This document shows positions 26,365-35,647 of a stretch of 64,000 nucleotides of DNA, one piece after another. The DNA is taken from contig NZ_FJVE01000005.1 of NCBI RefSeq assembly GCF_900078195.1, positions 139,001 to 203,000 of the forward strand, given 5' to 3'. Every line of letters starts with the position of its first letter. Positions within the stretch are counted from its first letter, which is position 1. A model generated the notes under the pieces. It saw nothing but the letters and a program-made list of their open reading frames with translations, did no database searches and was not told where the DNA came from. The position numbers were made by a program, and so were the translations under genes. This stretch comes from Clostridium sp. Marseille-P299. GTDB lineage: Bacteria; Bacillota; Clostridia; Lachnospirales; Lachnospiraceae.

Positions 26365-27486
26365 CTAATACTTTGTTAATAATTTCCTCCAATTTTTCAT
26401 TATTACCATTAAGTCTATCTCATGTTTGAACGCTTCACTTTGAATACTTGATATAGTTCTAACATGGCTTTTAGTTATCCCCTTAATAATTGGCTCTAAG
26501 TCATTAACATCAAATAATAAAGGTACACTTTTTATACTTTCATAAGTTCGAATTTCTCTAAACATATTTGATATCCAACCTCGTTTATCATTAGTATTAA
26601 AATGCTTTGTCACAAGTTTTTTTAATTTTTTTCTATTATTAATTCTCCACTTTTTTAATTGCTTTGTAACATCTTCATTAAACTGTACAAGGAAATAATC
26701 TTTTATTTGTTTGTCGTAAATATCTCTAACGTTAGTTGTTTTCAGTGCATTTCTTATCTTTCTTTCAGTTTTTAGGGTATATTCTATTCTCGCTAAATTA
26801 CTTGGCATATTAGTTCCAAGTTTATTTGCTAATTGCTTTCCTTTATCATATATCTTTAGTTCAATTTCTTTATTTCCTACATAAAGTGTCTGTAATTTAT
26901 CCTCTTGTAGTTGTTTATCTGCCTCGTAAAAAGTACAATATGTAATATTTGATTTCTTATTTTTGATATTGCTTTTTCTAGCATATCTATCCCTTGGTGC
27001 GTTTCTTATCATCATTAATAAAGTTCTTCTATAATCTTTAAAACTACCATTTTTAAGATTGAAAGTTAAATTAATTTCAATTTCACAAAATTTAACTTTT
27101 GAGTAATCAACAAAAATTCCATATTCATTTTCAAGATATAAAAAAACCTCTTTTAGAAAGTCTTTATATTCAGCGCAAGTCTTATTTTGTAAATTATTCC
27201 TTATAGTCAAACTTATTTTTGCATACTCCTTCTTAGCGCCTTTACAAATCTTTACACCAGCAATAAAATCGCTAAATACCTTATTATCAATTATCTTTAG
27301 ATAAGAAAACATTTCTCCACTATCTAAAATATAGAATGCCTCTCTGCTACTCTCAGCATGTAATGTGACTCTTCCTTTTTCTATCTTCTTGTTAAGTTTA
27401 TCAAAATCTATTGAAACTATTTTAATATTTCCTATTATAGTTTTATCAATTCCTATCCTCTCAATAAATTCATAATCTTTAGACAT
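26365..27486 (-). CDS. Rep-like replication initiator (phage G2P/CRI type)
   Basis: 373 aa with an ATG preceded by GGAGGACAG. The middle holds EIEINLTFNLKNG, a Tyr-containing ITYCTFYEAD, then IELKIYDKGKQLANKLG and NLARIEYTLKTERKIRNAL. This pattern is typical of rolling-circle initiators of filamentous-phage gpII/CRI or Rep_trans type. It would nick an origin on the excised circular element. It overlaps the upstream 112-aa gene by 8 bases. The family call is by pattern only. Confidence 0.55.
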   Translation of the reverse strand: MSKDYEFIERIGIDKTIIGNIKIVSIDFDKLNKKIEKGRVTLHAESSREAFYILDSGEMFSYLKIIDNKVFSDFIAGVKICKGAKKEYAKISLTIRNNLQNKTCAEYKDFLKEVFLYLENEYGIFVDYSKVKFCEIEINLTFNLKNGSFKDYRRTLLMMIRNAPRDRYARKSNIKNKKSNITYCTFYEADKQLQEDKLQTLYVGNKEIELKIYDKGKQLANKLGTNMPSNLARIEYTLKTERKIRNALKTTNVRDIYDKQIKDYFLVQFNEDVTKQLKKWRINNRKKLKKLVTKHFNTNDKRGWISNMFREIRTYESIKSVPLLFDVNDLEPIIKGITKSHVRTISSIQSEAFKHEIDLMVIMKNWRKLLTKY

Positions 27487-27817
27487 CTATCTGTCCTCCA
27501 TACGAAACATAGATAATAATTCCATTTATTAATTCAATCCTATATACTATTCTATCAATAATAGGGTCTAATCCTTCTTCTATAATTCTATTAATTGCAT
27601 CAGAAGATATAAAAAATTCCGTTTCTTTATAGTTGTTAATAGATATTTCATTATCCGTAATCTGTCTTATTAATGCATCTTCCATAATAATATTCATTTG
27701 AATATTCTCACAACTATATGTAATGGTAACGAATATTTCATTATCAACATTATTTACTATGTATATAAAGTCGTTCAATGTGAGATTATCTTGTTTGTTT
27801 TTTGTTAATTTATCCAT
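27479..27817 (-). CDS. unknown 112-aa protein of the element
   Basis: A 112-aa acidic, Ile-rich soluble protein (EIFVTITYSCENIQMNIIMEDALIRQITD). It is not recognised. It lies between the integrase and the Rep-like gene, 6 bases after the former and overlapping the latter, so all three form one operon. A role in control of replication or excision is possible but only by position. Confidence 0.6.
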   Translation of the reverse strand: MDKLTKNKQDNLTLNDFIYIVNNVDNEIFVTITYSCENIQMNIIMEDALIRQITDNEISINNYKETEFFISSDAINRIIEEGLDPIIDRIVYRIELINGIIIYVSYGGQIDV

Positions 27818-27823
27818 CGTTTC

Positions 27824-28786
27824 TCATGCTCTCTTTCTATTTTGTTTCATATTAATTTTGTTAGTTTTATTTTTTGCACCATATAACCAAGCCAAAGGGC
27901 TTATTTCGTCAAAATTCTCATCAAAATCAGGTACATATGTCCTAATGTAATTTTCTGTAGTTGTCGAACTCTTATGTCCTAATCTTCGCTGTAAATCGAT
28001 TATATTACCAGTAGCACCAATATAAGCAGTGGAAAATGTGTGGCGAAATAAATGCGATGAAGTCTTTGTTATACCTCTACTTTTGTTATATCTTGCAAGT
28101 GAATCTTGTAAGGTTCTCTTCTTTATTGGATTGCCACAATCGTCACAAAGCAAATAATCTTCTGGCTCGCCTTTTCTAATACTTAAATACTCTTTTATAA
28201 TCCTTTGTAATGCAGTATCTATCTGTATAGTTTGCGTTATTCTACTTTTTGTATTATATAGCGTTATTGTTTGACCACTTAGATTTATATCTTTTATCTT
28301 CAACCGTAACGCAGATTCTAACCTCATACCCGTACCATAAAGTAGGTTAATATAAAACCATGTTCTAAACTCTACAAATGAATTTGACTGTGGTTTTTTA
28401 ATTAAAATCTGTAATTCTTCTTTTGTATAACATTCCTTAGCGATGGTTTTACATTTCGGCATCTTAATTCTAAATTCCTCAATTTCTCCATTATCCATAC
28501 AGTTATATAAGAAAGCTCTTAATGTACCTATATAAGATTTTATAGTGGCATCCTTGCATTTCCTATTTGTTCTTAAATGAATTATAAAGTTTCCAATAGT
28601 CTTAGTATCTATTTCTTCTAATAGCATTTTTTCATTATTTATAAACTTCATAAATACTTCAAAATGCAAAGAATACGTTTTAACAGTATTAGGAGATACA
28701 TTTTCGTAATTCTTTCTACTAATAAAATTATCAAACCCTTCTCTTATTGTTTCGTTTGTTTTTTGTGTCATCTTAATCCTTTTCAT
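27824..28786 (-). CDS. tyrosine recombinase (integrase)
   Basis: 320 aa. N-terminal SAM-like core-binding domain (residues 12-100), then the catalytic domain with Arg in LLYGTGMRLESALRLKIKDI, the HxxR box in SSHLFRHTFSTAYIG, the late His in LQRRLGHKSSTTTENYIRTY and the nucleophile Tyr in ENYIRTY. It integrates and excises the surrounding element at tRNA-Leu. It sits about 400 bases from attR and is probably cotranscribed with the 112-aa and Rep-like genes. The start has AAAGGAT upstream. Confidence 0.95.
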   Translation of the reverse strand: MKRIKMTQKTNETIREGFDNFISRKNYENVSPNTVKTYSLHFEVFMKFINNEKMLLEEIDTKTIGNFIIHLRTNRKCKDATIKSYIGTLRAFLYNCMDNGEIEEFRIKMPKCKTIAKECYTKEELQILIKKPQSNSFVEFRTWFYINLLYGTGMRLESALRLKIKDINLSGQTITLYNTKSRITQTIQIDTALQRIIKEYLSIRKGEPEDYLLCDDCGNPIKKRTLQDSLARYNKSRGITKTSSHLFRHTFSTAYIGATGNIIDLQRRLGHKSSTTTENYIRTYVPDFDENFDEISPLAWLYGAKNKTNKINMKQNRKRA

Positions 28787-29189
28787 CTTTTTTATCCTTT
28801 CTTAGTTTATTATATTAAAATTATGCATAAAAAAAACCAACCATATTTAAAAATGAGTGTAAGAAATAAAGCTAATAACATTTCTGTCATTAACAAAATA
28901 TCTTGCATTCTCATTTTTAAATAAAGCTGGAAATTTAATTTATTATATAATATTTCTTAAGTTAAAAGAAACAAATTAATAGCCACACAATATTTAAAAT
29001 AGAATTACATATATGCACTAGATGTCAAAATATATCCTGTATTATCTAGTGCACTTTGGAGATAATTTTTATCTTTTTAAAAACACATCCAAAGTCTATA
29101 TTGTCCTATATTCAATTAGCTTTTTTGCATTTAAGGATTTAATTATACACTAATATCACACTTTTGTCAAGTGTTTTTTTATGTTATTA
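28787..29189. other. right end of integrative element with several inverted repeats
   Basis: About 400 bases with no gene. Inverted repeats: ATTTAAAAATGAG (28845-28857)/CTCATTTTTAAAT (28910-28922); TGCACTAGAT (29014-29023)/ATCTAGTGCA (29044-29053); and a plus-strand terminator-like ACACTT/AAGTGT plus T6 at 29158-29180. They are candidate integrase arm sites or operators for the integrase promoter. Confidence 0.5.
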
Positions 29190-29232
29190 ATCCTTAGTCT
29201 AGCGCGTATGCCAATTCCGCCACGACTGCAAA
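29190..29232 (-). pseudogene. attR: orphan 5' half of tRNA-Leu
   Basis: 43 bases identical to the 5' half of tRNA-Leu (22717-22759). It stops at the anticodon loop, so it is not a functional tRNA. It is the host part of the original gene, still following its own promoter, cut off by the element. Confidence 0.9.
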
Positions 29233-29274
29233 TTAATTACTACATAACGCTTACCTCGTCAGCAAGCAATATGT

Positions 29275-29303
29275 AGTATACCATGCTTTTCTTCATATTT
29301 CAA
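29275..29303 (-). promoter_or_regulatory. stranded original tRNA-Leu promoter
   Basis: Minus strand: TTGAAA (29298-29303), 17-base spacer, TATACT (29275-29280). It fires into the orphan half tRNA and onward toward the integrase gene at 28786. Confidence 0.8.
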
Positions 29304-29364
29304 GTATTTTTTTCATGAATTATTATGAATTATTATTTTATTATCTACATGAACATATTTAATA

Positions 29365-30810
29365 CTATTGTTTTAAATACGTCAAAATATAAGTCCCTGG
29401 ATTATATATTGTACAGATAATTTCATTACTACCATTCGTTACTGTATTCATTTCACCAATTACTGATTTCTTGTTTGGTGTATAGAAAATACTACATCCC
29501 TTTAATTTATATTCATTTGGTATTGTTATCTTCATGGTCAATGGAAATTCTGCATCCATATTTTCATCTAATAATTCAACATCAAATGCGATGTAATAAT
29601 TATATTTTGTAGCTCTTTTTAATACATTTCGAACTAAGCTTGGTGTAACCGATTTGCCAGTAATCTTTGTTTTATCCTCTGAGTCATATAAAGCTAACGA
29701 TACTTTTGCTGTATGTTTACCATTCGTTGCATTAAATACTGCTGCATTGCTGTAATCAGCAGACTGTTGTGAAACAACCTCTACTGTAATATCTGCTGTA
29801 CAACCAGAAGCCTCTACTGTAACGGTCTGATATCCTTCATAAGTAAAGGAGGGAGATAAAATATTAAAACTTGTTATCACATTACTTGTTCCATCACTAT
29901 AGGTCGCAATAACTTCAATGTCTTTTGTACGCACAGTATTTCCGATGGCTACTGTTCCTCCATGATAAGTAGCTTTAATACTAGTAATTGTCTTTTGTAT
30001 ACCTATTACTGTAAATGTAGCCTTCCTTCCACGAAAACTTACAGTTACTTGTTGTGAACCTGCCACTGTAATCTTCTCTGGACTCAGTACATAATTATTA
30101 ATAACTTCAGAGCTTCCATCCGTGTAAATAGCCATAACTGTTAATTCACGAGGATTAATTGTCCCACCTAATGCAACACCACTTCCTTCGTATATTGCAG
30201 TTAATGAATCAACTGATTTCGGCTCAGAACCATAAACTTCAAATTTAGTAGAGACTCCTTTATATATTAAATTAACAACATTAATACCTGTTTTCTTTAT
30301 CACATCATTTGACAATGTGAAATCTGTAATCGTTTCACTACTATAATCACTATATGTAGCGGTTGCTACTATGTCCCTTAAATCAACACTATTTCCAACA
30401 CTGATTTCATACCCTGTGTAGTATGCAGATACTTCAATAACTTTCTTACCCATAACGGTAAATTTAGTTGACTTATTCTTATAAACAACTACAAATGTAT
30501 TGTCACCAGCTTTATTTACTATTTCAGAAGATAATCGATAATCGTATACAGTAACTAAACTTCCATCTTCATAGAGTGCTTCTACCACCAGTTTTGTTTT
30601 ATCAAGGGGCTGTCCTACAATTATACTTTCTCCTGCATAATAAGCATTTATTTCAACTAATTTATTCGTATTTATATTACTGCTGGCATATACCTTATTT
30701 TGTTTTCCAAAACCCCCTATTACTATCCCACCGCAAAAAAGGATGAAAAAAAAGGAAGGTATTATAATATTATTTATTATAAACATTCCTTTTGTCTTTT
30801 TTGTATTCAT
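29365..30810 (-). CDS. secreted protein with four Ig-like (Big) repeats
   Basis: About 481 aa from the ATG at 30810, where GGAGCTGCTT precedes; the open frame extends 38 codons upstream without support. The N-terminal hydrophobic segment is a signal or anchor (NIIIPSFFFILFCGGIVIGGF). Four repeats of about 72 residues follow, each with 'YxGxxIxxGxxVdxxdixVxAxYsDGSxExIxdYxLs' and ending 'V-x-Y-K-G-x-x-T-x-F-x-V'. The last 120 residues (SLALYDSEDKTKITGKS and beyond) are a different beta domain. Probable surface adhesin-like protein. Confidence 0.8.
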   Translation of the reverse strand: MNTKKTKGMFIINNIIIPSFFFILFCGGIVIGGFGKQNKVYASSNINTNKLVEINAYYAGESIIVGQPLDKTKLVVEALYEDGSLVTVYDYRLSSEIVNKAGDNTFVVVYKNKSTKFTVMGKKVIEVSAYYTGYEISVGNSVDLRDIVATATYSDYSSETITDFTLSNDVIKKTGINVVNLIYKGVSTKFEVYGSEPKSVDSLTAIYEGSGVALGGTINPRELTVMAIYTDGSSEVINNYVLSPEKITVAGSQQVTVSFRGRKATFTVIGIQKTITSIKATYHGGTVAIGNTVRTKDIEVIATYSDGTSNVITSFNILSPSFTYEGYQTVTVEASGCTADITVEVVSQQSADYSNAAVFNATNGKHTAKVSLALYDSEDKTKITGKSVTPSLVRNVLKRATKYNYYIAFDVELLDENMDAEFPLTMKITIPNEYKLKGCSIFYTPNKKSVIGEMNTVTNGSNEIICTIYNPGTYILTYLKQ

Positions 30811-31026
30811 AAGCAGCTCCTTTCTCTTTATCAACCTAATATACATATCGACCAATTGTCTAAAATACATTAACGAAAATAAAAGAAAAGATTCTTTATA
30901 AGACTGTGAGTAGCACATTCTCAAGCTGACGCATAATCACGAAGTGACTAACTATCTTAGCGTTCTTGTACGATCTTAACCAATACATTTATATTTATAT
31001 GTATTTTTTTTTACGAAATAAAAAAA

Positions 31027-31098
31027 CTCCCCGAGTTGGGCTCGAACCAACAACCCCACGGTTAACAGCCGTGTGCTCTACCATTGAGCTATCGAGGA
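31027..31098 (-). tRNA. tRNA-Asn (anticodon GTT)
   Basis: 72 nt on the minus strand: acceptor TCCTCGA/TCGGGGA, D-arm TAGCTCAATGGTAGAGCA, anticodon stem-loop CGGCTGTTAACCG with GTT, and T-arm GTTGGTTCGAGCCCAAC. CCA is not encoded. It is not associated with an integrated element. Confidence 0.96.
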
Positions 31099-31300
31099 AT
31101 ATAAATAGAATATGAAGTTTATCCAATGAGTATATTATAGAACCTGATTCTTCAACTGTCAAGCCAATATTTTCATTAATTTTGAATTTTTTCATATCCT
31201 ATCAAAGCAATAGATGCATTTTATTTCACACAAATATCAACGATAATATTTACCTTATGATAATAATATATTTCTTTTTTATTTGTCCCAATTCTACCTT

Positions 31301-32032
31301 TTAAATGCTTTTAGCAGAAACAATCAGCATCATGGGCCTGCGTAATTCATCTTTCATACCAGGAATATCTAACATGTGCTTTGGCGGTTGTGGTTCTTCA
31401 ATTCCGGTAATCATAAAGCCATTTTTTAATAAAGTATTTAAATATGTTGTTAATGTCTTATGATACTTTGTTACTTCTTCTCCTAAGAAAATCGCCTTAC
31501 GCTTTCCCTCTATATAGTAATTATCTACTGGAAAATGTGCGATATTCCCTTCGTTATCATAAATCCAATCTTGCGTTCCATATGCAGTAAACACTGGATG
31601 TTCTACAGAGAATACAAAGTCACCACCACTTTTTATACATCTCTTCACAGTCTTTACAACATCTTCAAAGGATACAACATAATGTAATGCAAGTGAGCTA
31701 ATAACGCAATCAAAGAAATCCTCAGGAAAGTTAATATCTTCAATTGGTTGATGAATATACTTAACCTGTTCATATTTATTTTTTTCTATTGCTTTCTCTA
31801 ACATCTTTTTAGAAATATCAATTCCAACTACCGACTCTGCGCCTTGTTCCATGGCATATTGACAATGCCATCCATATCCACAACCTAAATCCAAAATACG
31901 TTTTCCACGAAAATCGGGAAGCATTTTTTTAAGAGTTTCCCATTCTCCAGCCCCTGCTAACCCTTTCTTGGAACGATCCATATGGCTATATTTTTCAAAA
32001 AACACTTCATCATCATATTTATTTTCTTTCAT
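31301..32032 (-). CDS. class I SAM-dependent methyltransferase
   Basis: 243 aa with the Rossmann-type SAM site (GKRILDLGCGYGWHCQYAME, residues ~39-58), the acidic loop (VVGIDISKKMLEKA) and motif IV (FDCVISSLALHYVVSFE), typical of the UbiE/Methyltransf_11 group. A GGAGGTAAC ribosome binding site precedes the start. The substrate is not identifiable, and the gene is monocistronic. Confidence 0.85.
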   Translation of the reverse strand: MKENKYDDEVFFEKYSHMDRSKKGLAGAGEWETLKKMLPDFRGKRILDLGCGYGWHCQYAMEQGAESVVGIDISKKMLEKAIEKNKYEQVKYIHQPIEDINFPEDFFDCVISSLALHYVVSFEDVVKTVKRCIKSGGDFVFSVEHPVFTAYGTQDWIYDNEGNIAHFPVDNYYIEGKRKAIFLGEEVTKYHKTLTTYLNTLLKNGFMITGIEEPQPPKHMLDIPGMKDELRRPMMLIVSAKSI

Positions 32033-32243
32033 TTGTTACCTCCAAAACTTAGCATGTACAATAATAACGTTATTATAACAAAAAACTCTCATAGAAAGCA
32101 AAATAGAACATACATCCATAACAAGAAGTTACCGTACTCTTGTATCAAAATTCTTTTTGTTCTAAAATATTAAATGTATATACATAAAATTATTATTCCT
32201 TGATACATCTAACATATCATTAAAACAAAACGGAGGTATTAAA

Positions 32244-32771
32244 ATGCTTGAATTATATAAACAAAGAAGATCCATACGTAAGTTTACTTCTGATAAAATT
32301 AGTAAAGAGAACATAGAAAGCCTTAAAAAGGCTGCCTTATTAGCACCAACTTCTAGGAACTTAAAACCCATTGAGTTCATTTTCATTGAAGATACTGAAA
32401 CGATTCACAACTTAAAAAAATGTAAAAAATTTGGTTCGACAGCTTTAGAAACAGCAACATTAGCAATTGTTATGATTGGTGATGGAACTAAAAGTGATGT
32501 ATGGATTGAAGATGCAGCAATTGCAACTACATTCATAATGTTAGAAGCAGAAGCTTTAGGATTAGGATCTAATTGGATCCAAATGCGTTTAAGAGAAGGC
32601 GAGAATGCTCCTTCAGAGGAAGAAGTTAGAACTTTATTAGGTATTCCAAAACATTATGGTGTACTATCCGTATTAGCAATCGGGAATAAAAATGAAGTAA
32701 AAGAAGCCTATTCTGAGGAAGACTTAGACTTTAGCAAAATACATGAAAATTCATTTCAATTGAATGATTAA
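32244..32771 (+). CDS. nitroreductase-family FMN oxidoreductase
   Basis: 175 aa, the short form of the family. MLELYKQRRSIRKFTSDKI holds the Arg residues that bind FMN phosphate, and LLAPTSRNLKPIEF, EAEALGLGSNWIQMR and IPKHYGVLSVLAIGNKNE follow. Such enzymes reduce quinones, flavins or nitro compounds with NAD(P)H in the cytoplasm. The RBS is GGAGG. It is divergent from the methyltransferase gene. Confidence 0.88.
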   Translation: MLELYKQRRSIRKFTSDKISKENIESLKKAALLAPTSRNLKPIEFIFIEDTETIHNLKKCKKFGSTALETATLAIVMIGDGTKSDVWIEDAAIATTFIMLEAEALGLGSNWIQMRLREGENAPSEEEVRTLLGIPKHYGVLSVLAIGNKNEVKEAYSEEDLDFSKIHENSFQLND

Positions 32772-32810
32772 CACTTAGTAATCACCTTTTGGTTAAGAAA
32801 CCCGATAATA

Positions 32811-32899
32811 AATAACAGCCAATACTTATTGTTCCTTTCATACTCCGAATCTAAACTTCTTTCGTTTATAAAGGATAATTAAAGATATTGGCTGTTATG
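32811..32899. terminator. long hairpin between nitroreductase and tRNA-Leu
   Basis: Perfect stem ATAACAGCCAATA/TATTGGCTGTTAT around an irregular 60-base loop. Likely ends transcription from both sides. Confidence 0.6.
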
Positions 32900-32922
32900 T
32901 TACGTTTTATTATCTTATGTAG

Positions 32923-33006
32923 TGCAGTTGATGGGACTTGAACCCACACCAGAGTACTCTGACATGAACCTGAATCATGCGCGTATGCCAATTCCGCCAC
33001 AACTGC
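32923..33006 (-). tRNA. tRNA-Leu (anticodon CAG)
   Basis: 84-nt class II tRNA on the minus strand: acceptor GCAGTTG/CAACTGC, anticodon stem CATGA/TCATG around TTCAGGT (anticodon CAG), long variable arm, and T-loop GGTTCAAGTCC. Its 5' half is similar but not identical to the tRNA-Leu at 22672-22756. Confidence 0.95.
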
Positions 33007-33183
33007 AAATCTTACCATAGCTTCAATATTATATCATATTTTCAAATATTTATCAATAAATCTAGATTCCATCCTCCCTTATCATGTATTCCATATTTTT
33101 ATATTACTTTACTTTATTTGTAATTTTGCAATTTATTTGTTATAATACCCATTAATGCAAATGAGTAGGAGGGTTTTAAAAAT

Positions 33184-34500
33184 ATGGAACAAAAGATTTC
33201 TAACTTTCGTAATGATATAGCTCTATTCGTTGTGGAAGAAAAAGATGATGATTTTATTTATCGATATGTAAATAGATACTATTGTCAAATAATTAACCTT
33301 GAATATCCATTACAGCAAGAATACAGTGTATCACAAGTATTAGATAAGAACGATTTAAATGAATTCAAAACTTATTGTAAATTTCTAAAAAAAGAGTATG
33401 ATTATATTAAATACGAAAAAAATATTTACACTAACCATCTCTATACACCACATACTGTTACTATGTTTTCCTTTATTATAAATGGTCTTTATTTAATTGC
33501 CTGTTCCATAAGCTATAGCGAATTATATTTATATGAATATCAACAAAAAAAAAATATGTCATTATTAGCTTCTCAAAGTGATACTTTATATTCCCTATTT
33601 ACTCTCAGTTTAACTGACTCAGATCAATGCATTATTTCAGATATAAATTCTGTCTTCTGTAATTATCTTGGTTTAGAAAAAGAATTTGATAATAACAACA
33701 TCGAATCTATATTTCCAACGAAGGTAGCCAATTTTTTATCTCAAGGTTTTGTAACTTGCCTTAGCAATGGGCGTACAACAAATAAACAACTTATATATGA
33801 TTGTAGTGAATTTGATTTACAAAATTTTTATTGTCCCCAAAATGGTTCTTATTATTTAAATGTTATTTTTATACCACTTAACCATGATAATAAACTATCA
33901 TGTATCTGTTTTGTTAAAGATATATTTAATGATATTGATATAAAAAGAAGTAGAAATGAACTTATATTAGAATACGATACTATATTTAATGCTTCAATGA
34001 ACCCAATTGCAATATTAAAAGTATTTGATAAAAATATAATAAAGTTAGAAAAGCAAAATAAGAGAATGGAAGTCCTTCTAAATCGATTTCCCGAATTGCT
34101 GTCTCAGTTATTCCAAGAGCACAATAATTTTGATCAATTATTAATAGAAAAAAGCCGCATTGAAAGCATAATTACATTTAATATTCGTGATAATACCTAC
34201 CATTTTCAAATTAATATAGTCCCTATTATTGAAGATATGATTGTTACGAAGATAGTAATTACTATACTTAATGTAAATTCTTCTAAAAATAAGATTGTAT
34301 CACCAATTCATGTACGTTTAACTAAACGTGAAAAAGAAATTGTATTATTAGTAGCTCAAGGACGAAAAAATGATTATATTGCAACTAAATTAGGAATTAG
34401 TACAGGAACTGTAAAGAAGACTCTATCAAACGTGTATAAAAAATATGCAATTACATCAAGAGTTGAATTAATAAAGTATTTTTTGAATGAGCAAAGTTAA
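33184..34500 (+). CDS. LuxR-type regulator with PAS-like sensor
   Basis: 438 aa. The last 65 residues form a LuxR/GerE helix-turn-helix (LTKREKEIVLLVAQGRKNDYIATKLGISTGTVKKTLSNVYKKY). The first ~370 residues hold PAS-like segments (about 15-110 and 140-240, with YRYVNRYYCQIINLEYPLQ and DQCIISDINSVFCNYLGLE), so it probably senses a small molecule or redox state. It is not preceded by a kinase, hence a one-component regulator. AGGAGGG precedes the ATG. Confidence 0.8.
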   Translation: MEQKISNFRNDIALFVVEEKDDDFIYRYVNRYYCQIINLEYPLQQEYSVSQVLDKNDLNEFKTYCKFLKKEYDYIKYEKNIYTNHLYTPHTVTMFSFIINGLYLIACSISYSELYLYEYQQKKNMSLLASQSDTLYSLFTLSLTDSDQCIISDINSVFCNYLGLEKEFDNNNIESIFPTKVANFLSQGFVTCLSNGRTTNKQLIYDCSEFDLQNFYCPQNGSYYLNVIFIPLNHDNKLSCICFVKDIFNDIDIKRSRNELILEYDTIFNASMNPIAILKVFDKNIIKLEKQNKRMEVLLNRFPELLSQLFQEHNNFDQLLIEKSRIESIITFNIRDNTYHFQINIVPIIEDMIVTKIVITILNVNSSKNKIVSPIHVRLTKREKEIVLLVAQGRKNDYIATKLGISTGTVKKTLSNVYKKYAITSRVELIKYFLNEQS

Positions 34501-34644
34501 AAAGTATTATTTAATAACATTTCATCTTCAAATTTTGTTAAATTATTACATAAAATCAACCTAAGAGGTATTTTATATTTCCCGACTTCTGTTATAATGA
34601 AATTGTTACCAAAGAATGCTAAGTTGTAAAGGAGAAGGGTAATT

Positions 34645-34947
34645 ATGTCAGCATTTGTGGAAAATACAACAAATTGGAGAGTATCTGAAGAAGAATATGA
34701 AATTAATTATAATTTAACATATTCTGTGAACGATGTATATGAAGAATTTGAACTATGGGAATATGGAATTCAATGTGAATTGCTAGACCGCAATAAACAA
34801 ATAGTATCTACTGCGGAAGTAAAACATATTTCTAGTAACTGTAACTACGTTTTAGGTTTCATTCAAAAAATTACGGATAATAAGGTATTTCCTATCCATC
34901 TAGTGGATGTTGTTTCTGATTTGTTAGAGGAAGAATGCTTGATATGA
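34645..34947 (+). CDS. DUF6514-family small protein
   Basis: 100 aa, acidic, with no membrane segment or signal peptide. YNLTYSVNDVYEEFELWEYGIQCELLDRNKQIV matches a clostridial family of unknown function (DUF6514, recalled from memory). The RBS is AAGGAGAAGG. It follows the LuxR-type gene by 145 bases with a likely separate promoter (TATAAT at 34594-34599). Confidence 0.65.
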   Translation: MSAFVENTTNWRVSEEEYEINYNLTYSVNDVYEEFELWEYGIQCELLDRNKQIVSTAEVKHISSNCNYVLGFIQKITDNKVFPIHLVDVVSDLLEEECLI

Positions 34948-34989
34948 TTATGTACATAAAATTAAGAAATTTGAACTTCATATATTTTA

Positions 34990-35051
34990 AAAATAAGACA
35001 AGCTCTTTTGCATAGGAGGATTTTCCTATTAATAAAGAATTGTCTTATTTT
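34990..35051 (+). terminator. terminator of the DUF6514 gene
   Basis: Perfect 11-bp stem AAAATAAGACA/TGTCTTATTTT, T-rich at the 3' side. Confidence 0.75.
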
Positions 35052-35092
35052 AATGTTTAAAAAAGCACAGGAGACTTTTTACCAATAACATA

Positions 35093-35136
35093 AATAAGAC
35101 TGTTGCAGTATATTCCAAACATGCAACAGTCTTATT
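35093..35136 (-). terminator. terminator of the deoB-dtd operon
   Basis: 15-bp stem AATAAGACTGTTGCA/TGCAACAGTCTTATT just past the dtd stop. On the minus strand a T-rich tail follows. Confidence 0.85.
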
Positions 35137-35137
35137 C

Positions 35138-35593
35138 TTATATCTCTTTCATATTGCTTTCATCTAGTATAATCGTAAACGGTCCATCATTTACTAAACT
35201 AACTTTCATATCTGCACCAAAGCTGCCTGTTTCAACCTTATCCACTCTCTTCTTGCATTCACTAACAAAATATTCGTATAAAGCGTTTGCATGATTAGGT
35301 GCTCCTGCCTTAATGAAACTAGGTCGATTTCCCTTTTTACAATCAGCATATAGTGTAAACTGAGATACGATTAATAATTCGCCATTCACATCATGTAAGG
35401 AACAATTTGTCTTTCCTTGTTCATCGGCAAAGATTCGTAGTTTTATTAATTTATCTAAATAAGCATCTGCAATTGCTTCTGTGTCTTCATTACTAACACC
35501 AAGCAACACTAATAATCCACGACCAATCTTTCCAATGCACTGATTATCCACAGTTACGCTTGCTTCTTCCACTCTTTGTACGACTAACTTCAT
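35138..35593 (-). CDS. dtd: D-aminoacyl-tRNA deacylase
   Basis: 151 aa, full length for the family. It frees tRNA from wrongly attached D-amino acids or glycine. The signature motifs are [21 protein letters not shown] (SQxTL, oxyanion side) and [11 protein letters not shown] (GPxT near the C-terminus, usually GPVT). The N-terminus [16 protein letters not shown] is typical. It follows deoB by 54 bases in the same operon. Confidence 0.95.
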   Translation of the reverse strand: MKLVVQRVEEASVTVDNQCIGKIGRGLLVLLGVSNEDTEAIADAYLDKLIKLRIFADEQGKTNCSLHDVNGELLIVSQFTLYADCKKGNRPSFIKAGAPNHANALYEYFVSECKKRVDKVETGSFGADMKVSLVNDGPFTIILDESNMKEI

Positions 35594-35647
35594 TTTATCT
35601 CTACCCCATAGGGCTTAAACAGCCACATTTTTCTTAGTTTATTAAAA

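Larger units (their letters stand above)
22717..29232. mobile_element. 6.5-kb integrative element in tRNA-Leu
   Basis: Bounded by 43-bp direct repeats of the tRNA-Leu 5' half (6,473 bp from repeat to repeat). Contents from left to right: a small membrane protein, a serine resolvase with repeated sites, a secreted Ig-like protein, a NUMOD4/HNH-type nuclease, a Rep-like protein, a small unknown protein and a tyrosine integrase next to the right end. No conjugation, capsid or portal genes are present. It is therefore a small integrative plasmid-like or satellite element that may replicate after excision. DNA inside is AT-richer than most of the window. Confidence 0.85.

Noticed and set aside
31982..32173. 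63-aa open frame in the methyltransferase/nitroreductase gap
   Set aside because: No RBS, composition of AT-rich noise, and overlaps the methyltransferase start.
32923..33006. Second tRNA-Leu as another attachment site
   Set aside because: No direct repeat of it flanks any element; similarity to the other tRNA-Leu is ordinary family likeness.
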